Source of the DNA: Paraburkholderia tropica
GTDB lineage: Bacteria > Pseudomonadota > Gammaproteobacteria > Burkholderiales > Burkholderiaceae
DNA: 64,000 bases
Reading direction: 5' to 3'
Assembly (NCBI RefSeq): GCF_914484835.1
Contig: NZ_CAJZAR010000037.1
Span: forward strand, 295,898-359,897
Below the pieces are notes generated by a model that had not been told where the DNA came from, made no database searches, and saw nothing but the letters and a program-made list of their open reading frames with translations. A program made the translations under genes and the position numbers. The stretch's first letter is position 1, and every line of letters begins with the position of its first letter. Shown piece after piece: positions 58,196-64,000 of this stretch.

Positions 58196-60328
58196 ATGAC
58201 CTACCCCTCACTTCGCGACTGGCTTTTCTCGGTCAAGACGTTCGCCGCGTCGATGCTCGCGCTCTATATCGCGCTGATCTTTCAGCTGCCGCGTCCGTAC
58301 TGGGCGATGGCGAGCGTCTATATCGTCTCGAATCCGTTCGTCGGCGCGACGCGCTCGAAGGCGCTCTATCGCGCGCTCGGCACCGCGCTCGGCGCGGCCG
58401 CCGCCATCGCGCTCGTGCCGCCCTTCGTCGAAACGCCGCTGCTGTTCAGCGTGATCGTCGCGACCTGGACCGGCACGCTGCTCTATCTGGCGATCATGGA
58501 CCGCACCGCGCGCAGCTACGTGTTCATGCTCGCGGGCTACACGATGCCGCTGATCGCGCTGCCCACCGTGACCGATCCGAGCACCGTGTTCGACGTCGCC
58601 ATCGCGCGGACCGAGGAAATCACGCTCGGCATCATCTGCGCGAGCGTGGTGGGCAGCAACATCCTGCCGAGCCGCCTCGCGCCCACGCTGATCGAGCGCG
58701 CCGACGCCTGGTTCCGCGACGCCGCCTTCTACGGCCGCGAAACGCTCTCGGGCCACATCACGGGCAAGGCGTTGTCGGCCTGCCGCCAGCGCCTCGCGGC
58801 CACGGTCAATCAGCTCGAATTCCTGCTCAGCCAGCTGAGCTACGACCACACGCATCCTGAAGTGCTCGCGCGCGCGGAGAATCTGCGCGGCCGCATGCAG
58901 CTATTTCTGCCGATGATTTCGGCGCTCGCCGATCCGCTGCTCGCCTTGCGCCGCGATCTGCATACGTGGCCCGAAGGCCTCGACGCGCTGCTCGCCGACG
59001 CGGCCAAATGGTTCGATGCGCCGCTGCCCACGCGTGCCGCCGAGATGCGCGACGACGCCGGCGACCCCGTCGCGGACAGCCTGCACGCGCGCATCGCCGC
59101 CTTGCAGCCGGGCCACGACGCGCTCACGAGCTGGGAAGGCGCGCTGCTCTCGAACGCGCTCTGGCGTCTGGGCCAGGTCATCGACGTGTGGCAGGACTGC
59201 CGCTCGCTGCGTGCGCTGATCGCACACGAAGCAGGCACGTGGCGGCCGCGCTATCGCCACTGGCGTCTGGGCGGCACCGAGCGCTTCTACGACCGCGGCA
59301 TGATGCTGATCTCGTGCGCCGTGCCGGTCAGCGCAATTCTCGTGGCCTGCTGGCTCTGGGTCAGTTCGGGCTGGCACGACGGCGCGGGCGCGGTGACGCT
59401 CGCGGCCGTGGCCTGCTGCTTCTTCGCCGCGCTCGACGAGCCCGCGCCGATGGTGTTCCGCTTCTTCGCCGCGACCGCCGCGAGCGTGGTGTTCGCGGGC
59501 CTCTATCTGTTCGTGGTGCTGCCGAAGGTGCACGACTTCCCGATGCTCGTGCTGCTGTTCGCGGGGCCGTTCATCCTGATCGGCACGTTGATTCCGCGCC
59601 CGCAATTCAATATGGTGACGATGCTCGTGGCCGTGAATACGGCCACCTTCATCAGCATTCAGAGCGCCTACGAGGCCGACTTCCTCGTGTTCCTCAACAG
59701 CAATATCGCGGGCGTCGCGGGCCTGCTGTTCGCCTACGTGTGGACGCGCGTGACGCGCCCGTTCGGCGCCGAACTCGCCGCGCGCCGCCTGCTGCGTTCG
59801 AGCTGGTCCGACGTGGCGCTCTCGGCGTCGGTCGCGCCGCTCGGCGATCAGCGCAATCTGGCTTCGCGCATGCTCGACCGTCTGATGCAGTTGCTGCCGC
59901 GTCTCGCGGCGTCCGACGAACACCGCCATCCGTCGATCGAGAGCTTCCGCGATCTGCGCATCGCGCTCAACGCGCTCGATCTGCGCCGTTCGCGCCGCAA
60001 GCTCGACGGCGACGTGCCCGCCGCCATCGACCGCGTGCTCGCGGGCGTCAGCGATCACTACTCGCGCTGCGCGCAAGCGAGCGCGCGCCAGGACGCGCCG
60101 CCCGCGCTGCTCGCCACCATCGACGACGCGCTGCACCGCGTCGCCACGCGCGGCATCGCGCAAGGTCTCGGCGACGCGCAGACCGAAAACGCCGCGCCGC
60201 CGCGCATGCGCGTCTCGCAGCGCTGGCTGCGCGACACGCTGCATGCGCTGGTCGGCCTGCGTCTGTCGCTCTATCCGACGCTGGTCGCCCAGCGTCCGAG
60301 CGGCGACACCTCGGGAGGCAAAGCGTGA
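58196..60328 (+). CDS. FUSC-family aromatic acid efflux inner-membrane protein (AaeB-like)
   Basis: A 710-residue protein with two halves, each with about six helices (N-terminal LALYIALIFQLPRPYWAMASVYIVSNPFVGATRSKAL and C-terminal VFRFFAATAASVVFAGLYLFVVL segments, both shown in part), separated by a cytoplasmic domain. PRPYWAMASVYI is the conserved opening of the FUSC/aromatic acid exporter family (fusaric acid resistance; E. coli AaeB). With HlyD (60577), DUF1656 (60366) and an outer-membrane factor (61557) it forms a tripartite exporter of aromatic carboxylic acids. Confidence 0.92.
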   Translation: MTYPSLRDWLFSVKTFAASMLALYIALIFQLPRPYWAMASVYIVSNPFVGATRSKALYRALGTALGAAAAIALVPPFVETPLLFSVIVATWTGTLLYLAIMDRTARSYVFMLAGYTMPLIALPTVTDPSTVFDVAIARTEEITLGIICASVVGSNILPSRLAPTLIERADAWFRDAAFYGRETLSGHITGKALSACRQRLAATVNQLEFLLSQLSYDHTHPEVLARAENLRGRMQLFLPMISALADPLLALRRDLHTWPEGLDALLADAAKWFDAPLPTRAAEMRDDAGDPVADSLHARIAALQPGHDALTSWEGALLSNALWRLGQVIDVWQDCRSLRALIAHEAGTWRPRYRHWRLGGTERFYDRGMMLISCAVPVSAILVACWLWVSSGWHDGAGAVTLAAVACCFFAALDEPAPMVFRFFAATAASVVFAGLYLFVVLPKVHDFPMLVLLFAGPFILIGTLIPRPQFNMVTMLVAVNTATFISIQSAYEADFLVFLNSNIAGVAGLLFAYVWTRVTRPFGAELAARRLLRSSWSDVALSASVAPLGDQRNLASRMLDRLMQLLPRLAASDEHRHPSIESFRDLRIALNALDLRRSRRKLDGDVPAAIDRVLAGVSDHYSRCAQASARQDAPPALLATIDDALHRVATRGIAQGLGDAQTENAAPPRMRVSQRWLRDTLHALVGLRLSLYPTLVAQRPSGDTSGGKA

Positions 60329-60365
60329 GCGCGCAACCATTTTCTGTCTTTATCAAACCCGCACC

Positions 60366-60575
60366 ATGATCGGCGAAATCGATATCTTCGGCGTGTTCGT
60401 GCCGGCCGTGCTCGTGCTGATGCTGATCGCGTACCTCATCAATGTCGTGATCGGCAAGATGCTCACGCGCGTCGGTTTTTACCGGCTCGTCTGGCATCGC
60501 TCTATCTTCGATCTCGGCATTTATGTGTTCGTCCTGGCTGCCGTCATCATCGTGTCGCATCGCTTCGTGAACTAA
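60366..60575 (+). CDS. DUF1656 small membrane protein (AaeX-like)
   Basis: A 69-residue protein with two membrane segments: EIDIFGVFVPAVLVLMLIAY and FDLGIYVFVLAAVIIVSHRF, and the connecting loop GKMLTRVGFYRLVWHRS. It matches the AaeX/DUF1656 family, always found between FUSC and HlyD genes in these exporters. Its role is thought to be an accessory subunit. It lies 37 bases after FUSC and 1 base before the HlyD gene. Confidence 0.88.
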   Translation: MIGEIDIFGVFVPAVLVLMLIAYLINVVIGKMLTRVGFYRLVWHRSIFDLGIYVFVLAAVIIVSHRFVN

Positions 60576-60576
60576 C

Positions 60577-61560
60577 GTGAACGTGAAAAAAACCTGGTTC
60601 TCCGCAGGCCAAATCCTGCTGACGCTCATCGTCGTCGTCGTGGCCGCGCTCGTGCTGTGGCGCATCGTCAACTACTACATGTTTTCGCCGTGGACACGCG
60701 ACGGCCACGTGCGCGCCGACGTGATCCAGGTCGCGCCCGACGTGGGCGGCCTCATCACGAACGTCGACGTGGTCGACAACCAGCAGGTCAAGAAAGGCCA
60801 GGTGCTGTTCGTGATCGACCAGGCGCGCTACGCGCTCGCGCTGCGTCTCTCGCAGGCCGCGCTCGAACAGCGCAAGGCCACGCTCGCGCAGGCCAAACGC
60901 GAATTCGCGCGCAACATCGCGCTCGGCAACCTCGTGGCGAGCGAGACGCTCGAAGAAAGCCGCACGCGCGTCGAGCAAGGCGAAGCCGCCGCGGCCGACG
61001 CCCAGGTGCAGGTCGATACCGCGAAGCTGAACCTGCAGCGCACGACCATCGTGAGCCCCGTGGACGGCTATCTGAACGACCGCGCGCCGCGCGAGGGCGA
61101 ATATGTGTCGGCGGGCCATGCGGTGCTGTCGGTGGTCGATATGCATTCGTTCCGCGTCGACGGTTACTTCGAGGAAACGCGCCTGCACGGCATTCATATC
61201 GGCCAGCCGGTCGAGATCACAGTGATGGGCGAAACGCGTCCGCTGCGCGGCCACGTGCAGAGCATCGTCGCGGCTATCGAGGACCGCGACCGCCAGGCGA
61301 GCCCGAATCTGCTGCCGAACGTGAACCCGGCGTTTAGCTGGGTGCGTCTTGCGCAGCGTATTCCGGTGCGCGTGGCGCTCGACGAAGTGCCCGACGACTT
61401 CCGCATGATCGCGGGCCGCACCGCGACGGTCGCCGTGCGTGCCGATGCCGACGACAAGCCGCGCGCGAAGGACCACGCCAATGGCGCGAGCGGCGCAAGC
61501 GGCACATCCGCCGCTTCGGGTGCCAGCGCAGCATTGGCCGCGAGCGGAGCCTCGCAATGA
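60577..61560 (+). CDS. HlyD-family membrane fusion protein (AaeA-like), GTG start
   Basis: The product has 327 residues. The N-terminal membrane helix is ILLTLIVVVVAALVLWRIVNYY, then WTRDGHVRADVIQVAPDVGG (beginning of the barrel-sandwich), a helical hairpin (residues 80-130), and RTTIVSPVDGYLNDRAPREG (second biotinyl-lipoyl half). It links the inner-membrane pump to the outer-membrane channel. The start is GTG at 60577, one base after the DUF1656 stop. The last ~30 residues are an Ala/Ser/Gly-rich tail. Confidence 0.92.
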   Translation: MNVKKTWFSAGQILLTLIVVVVAALVLWRIVNYYMFSPWTRDGHVRADVIQVAPDVGGLITNVDVVDNQQVKKGQVLFVIDQARYALALRLSQAALEQRKATLAQAKREFARNIALGNLVASETLEESRTRVEQGEAAAADAQVQVDTAKLNLQRTTIVSPVDGYLNDRAPREGEYVSAGHAVLSVVDMHSFRVDGYFEETRLHGIHIGQPVEITVMGETRPLRGHVQSIVAAIEDRDRQASPNLLPNVNPAFSWVRLAQRIPVRVALDEVPDDFRMIAGRTATVAVRADADDKPRAKDHANGASGASGTSAASGASAALAASGASQ

Positions 61561-63053
61561 CGCGCCGTAGTCTCTGGCGCTCGTTCGCACTCGCGCCGCT
61601 CACGCTCGCGCTCGGCGCGTGCATGAACCTGGGCCCGAATTACAAGCTGCCGAACGACGCGCTCGTGAACGCGCCGCTCGCGCAAGGGCCGATCGCGGGC
61701 GCGGACAAGGCGCCGGTTTCGCAGGGCGAGGTGCCCAACGACTGGTGGCGTCTCTACGACGATCCCACGCTCGATCAGCTCGTGCAGGACGCGCTCCAGT
61801 CGAACGCGAGCCTGCGCGTGGCGGCCGCGAATCTCGCGCGTTCGCGCGCGGCGCTCGACGTCGCCAACGCGCAAGGCGGCTTCTCGGGCGGCGCGACCGT
61901 GGGCTTCCAGCGCGCCCAGGAATCGGCGGAACAATACCTGCTGTTCAGCAAGCTGCCGGTCGAAAACCTCGGCTCGCTCGGCGTGAACGTCTCGTATGAA
62001 CTCGATCTGTTCGGCAAGCTGCGCCGCGGCGTGGAGTCGGCGGAAGCGGAAGACGAAGCCGTGCTGGCCGCCGCCGATCTCGCGCGCATCACCGTGGTCG
62101 CCGACGTCGTGCAGGCCTATGTCGAATCGTGCTCGGCGGGCGAGGAACTCGCCATCGCGCAGGAATCGCTGAAGCTGCAACAGCAGCGCGTGGCGCTCAC
62201 CAAACGTCTGCGCGACGCGGGACGCGGCAATCAGCCCGACGTGACGCGCGGCGTGACGCAAGTCCAGACGCTCGCCGCCGACATTCCACGCTTCCAGGGA
62301 CGCCAGCGCATCGCGCAATATCAGCTCGCGATGCTGCTCGCGCGGCCGCCGGCAGAACTGCCGCCCGCCGTGCTCAGCTGCAACCGCCTGCCGAAGCTCA
62401 AGCAGCCGATTCCTGTCGGCGACGGCGCGGCGCTGCTGCGCCGCCGCCCCGACGTGCGCGAAGCCGAACGGCAACTCGCGTCGGCGACCGCGAAGATCGG
62501 CGTGGCGATGGCGGCCATGTATCCCGACATCAGCATCGGCGCGAGCGTGGGCTCGGTCGGTATCGCGAGCGATCTGTTCTCGCCGATCACCAATAGCTGG
62601 TCATTCGGACCCCTGATCAACTGGACGTTCCCGGCGAACGGGCAGCGCGCGCGCGTGCGCGGCGCGCAGGCGGCGACGGCGGGCGCGCTCGCGCATTTCG
62701 ACGGCGTGGTGCTCAACGCGCTGCGCGAAACGCAATCGAGCCTCGCCACCTACGCCGCCGACACGCAACGCGCCGATTCGCTGCGCACCGCGTACGGTTC
62801 GGCGCGGCAGTCCGCCGATGAAACGCATCGCCTCTATTCGGCGGGCCGCGAATCGTTCCTCTCCGATCTCGACGCCACGCGCACGCTCACGGCGGCGCAC
62901 TCGCAGGTGGCGGCGGCCGAAGGCCAGGTCGCGCTCGATCAGGTCAAACTGTTCCTCGCGCTCGGCGGTGGCTGGCAGCCCGATCAGGAAAAGCCCGCGC
63001 CCGCCGATGCAGCATCGGGCACGCAGGCCGCACAACCGGTTCGCGCGCAATAG
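61557..63053 (+). CDS. Outer-membrane factor (NodT/OprM-type efflux lipoprotein)
   Basis: The product has 498 residues with lipobox LALGAC, so the Cys is the acylated N-terminus. The mature sequence begins MNLGPNYKLPNDAL, typical of RND-type outer-membrane efflux lipoproteins. Two OEP repeats are seen (ARSRAALDVANAQGGFSGGA; RRRPDVREAERQLASATAKIG). The start overlaps the HlyD stop by four bases (ATGA). The C-terminal ~25 residues are a Pro/Ala/Gln tail. It forms the outer-membrane channel for the FUSC/HlyD pump. Confidence 0.93.
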   Translation: MTRRSLWRSFALAPLTLALGACMNLGPNYKLPNDALVNAPLAQGPIAGADKAPVSQGEVPNDWWRLYDDPTLDQLVQDALQSNASLRVAAANLARSRAALDVANAQGGFSGGATVGFQRAQESAEQYLLFSKLPVENLGSLGVNVSYELDLFGKLRRGVESAEAEDEAVLAAADLARITVVADVVQAYVESCSAGEELAIAQESLKLQQQRVALTKRLRDAGRGNQPDVTRGVTQVQTLAADIPRFQGRQRIAQYQLAMLLARPPAELPPAVLSCNRLPKLKQPIPVGDGAALLRRRPDVREAERQLASATAKIGVAMAAMYPDISIGASVGSVGIASDLFSPITNSWSFGPLINWTFPANGQRARVRGAQAATAGALAHFDGVVLNALRETQSSLATYAADTQRADSLRTAYGSARQSADETHRLYSAGRESFLSDLDATRTLTAAHSQVAAAEGQVALDQVKLFLALGGGWQPDQEKPAPADAASGTQAAQPVRAQ

Positions 63054-63101
63054 ACGCCGCAATAAATGCCGCGATAAATAGCCATCAACGCAGCGACAAA
63101 A

Positions 63102-63133
63102 CGAGGGCGCGCAAAGCGATTTGCGCGCCCTCG
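63102..63133. terminator. Bidirectional terminator after the efflux operon
   Basis: A 14-bp perfect stem (CGAGGGCGCGCAAA/TTTGCGCGCCCTCG) with a GCGA loop separates the convergent efflux operon and the SDR gene. Confidence 0.85.
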
Positions 63134-63153
63134 CTTCATTTGGCGCAGCATGC

Positions 63154-63954
63154 TTACTTCGCTTCGACCGCCGCCGCGCGATAACGCGCCGCCGGTTGCG
63201 ACTGGCCGAAGTTCGCCGCCATCGCCTGACGTGCGGCTTCGAATGCGTTCCACTGCTGCTCGTCGGGCAAGGGCGGAATCGTGACCGTCTCGCGGCGATC
63301 GTAGCCCGCGAGCGCTGAATCGACGAGATCGTCGACTTCCATCACGCCGCTCAACTCGTTCACATCCTTGCCCGCGTGCGACCAGATATCCGTACGCGTG
63401 GCGCCCGGCAGCACCGCCTGCACGTACACGCCCTTCGGCCCGAGTTCGACGTGCAAACCTTGCGAGAGGAACAGCACGAACGCCTTGGTCGCGCCGTAAA
63501 CCGTCGCGTGATACTCGGGCACGAGGCCCAGCACCGACGCCACATTGACGATGGCGCCCTGCCCCTCGCGCGCGAAACGCGGCGCGACGGCGGCAGCGAG
63601 CCGCGCGACCGCCGTGGCGTTCAGATCGATCAGTTTGCTCACCACCTCCGCGCCCTGCTCGATGAAGGTGCCCGCCGCCGTGGTGCCCGCGTTGTTCACC
63701 AGCACGCCGATGCGCGCGTCGCTCGCGAGACGCGCTTCCACTTGCGCGAGGTCGGCGTGCTGCGTGAGGTCGGCGCGCAGAATCTCGACGTTCACGCCAT
63801 CGCGCTCGCGCAGCCGCGCGGCCAGCGCTTCCAGACGCGCCTGATCGCGCGCGACCAGCACGAGGTCGTGGCCGCGCTGCGCGAAACGATCGGCATACAC
63901 CGCGCCAATACCGGTGGATGCGCCTGTGATCAGAACAACGGGTTTTGCTGACAT
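63154..63954 (-). CDS. Short-chain dehydrogenase/reductase (SDR)
   Basis: The product has 266 residues. VLITGASTGIGAVYADRFA is the NAD(P)-binding motif TGxxxGIG, LVNNAGT is the structural motif, and YGATKAF gives the catalytic Tyr-x3-Lys with the Ser in IVNVAS. The arginine in LVLVARDQAR suggests a preference for NADP. AAGGAGAGTCACC precedes the ATG. The substrate is not known. Confidence 0.92.
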   Translation of the reverse strand: MSAKPVVLITGASTGIGAVYADRFAQRGHDLVLVARDQARLEALAARLRERDGVNVEILRADLTQHADLAQVEARLASDARIGVLVNNAGTTAAGTFIEQGAEVVSKLIDLNATAVARLAAAVAPRFAREGQGAIVNVASVLGLVPEYHATVYGATKAFVLFLSQGLHVELGPKGVYVQAVLPGATRTDIWSHAGKDVNELSGVMEVDDLVDSALAGYDRRETVTIPPLPDEQQWNAFEAARQAMAANFGQSQPAARYRAAAVEAK

Positions 63955-63987
63955 GGTGACTCTCCTTCGCGTATCGAATCTTTATAC

Positions 63988-63998
63988 ATGACGGTCAT
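63988..63998. promoter_or_regulatory. Candidate operator ATGAC-G-GTCAT
   Basis: A perfect 5-bp inverted repeat 34 bases upstream of the SDR start, next to TTTATAC. It may be an operator shared with a gene beyond the right edge. Confidence 0.35.
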
Positions 63999-64000
63999 CA

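Overview
The window is GC-rich DNA from a member of the Burkholderiaceae. Gene content, gene order and the style of the regulators point to the Paraburkholderia/Caballeronia/Burkholderia group (inference; no 16S or housekeeping marker lies here). Coding density is high and no tRNA, rRNA, CRISPR array or intact insertion sequence was seen.

Layout. (1) 1-10.9 kb is mixed: the 5' part of a TibC/AAH-type autotransporter heptosyltransferase running off the left edge, a ferredoxin-reductase-like flavoprotein, an amino-acid-type ABC binding protein, a small Rap1a/Tai-type secreted protein, a nucleoside 2-deoxyribosyltransferase, a pair of acid-type proteases (S10 carboxypeptidase and S53 sedolisin), and a BMP-family nucleoside-type binding protein followed by a CMP/dCMP-deaminase-fold enzyme. 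(2) 10.9-38.9 kb is a complete cepacian-type exopolysaccharide locus. It supplies UDP-Glc (galU), UDP-GlcA (bceC), GDP-Man (bceA) and GDP-D-rhamnose (bceN, bceM). It also has a priming glucosyl-phosphate transferase (bceB), five further glycosyltransferase genes with six catalytic domains (bceG, H, J, K and the double-domain bceR), flippase (bceQ), polymerase (bceI), outer-membrane exporter (bceE), tyrosine kinase and phosphatase (bceF, bceD), two acyltransferases (bceO, bceS) and a secreted beta-propeller protein. Seven glycosyltransferase activities match the heptasaccharide repeat reported for cepacian. The genes fall into five transcription units: galU; bceS; bceP-Q-R; bceO-N-M; bceB to bceK, with bceA divergent from bceB.

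(3) 38.9-44.8 kb holds a gene that joins an IS5-type transposase DNA-binding N-terminus to an unrelated C-terminus, two small secreted proteins (DUF2501 and an unknown), a DUF4337 membrane protein and a LuxR-type regulator. (4) 44.8-49.8 kb is a full branched-chain amino acid ABC operon (livK-H-M-G-F order). (5) 50.8-53.8 kb is a second three-gene ABC importer of the TrpX/PF04392 type. (6) 53.8-57.5 kb holds single enzymes: a PaaI-type thioesterase, a class V aminotransferase, a methyltransferase and a HAD phosphatase. (7) 57.7-63.1 kb is a MarR-regulated aromatic acid/fusaric acid-type efflux operon (FUSC, DUF1656, HlyD, outer-membrane factor), followed by an SDR oxidoreductase.

Many intergenic spacers contain short tandem repeats (7-15 bp units) and dispersed GTTTCC-N4-GGAAAC-like palindromes. 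The most unusual items are the domesticated-transposase gene beside the exopolysaccharide locus, the secreted propeller protein inside it, the repeat-bearing N-terminus of the Wzy polymerase, and a strong terminator at 50.1 kb with no gene in front of it. Start codons were chosen from ribosome binding sites and overlaps; several differ from the longest open frame.
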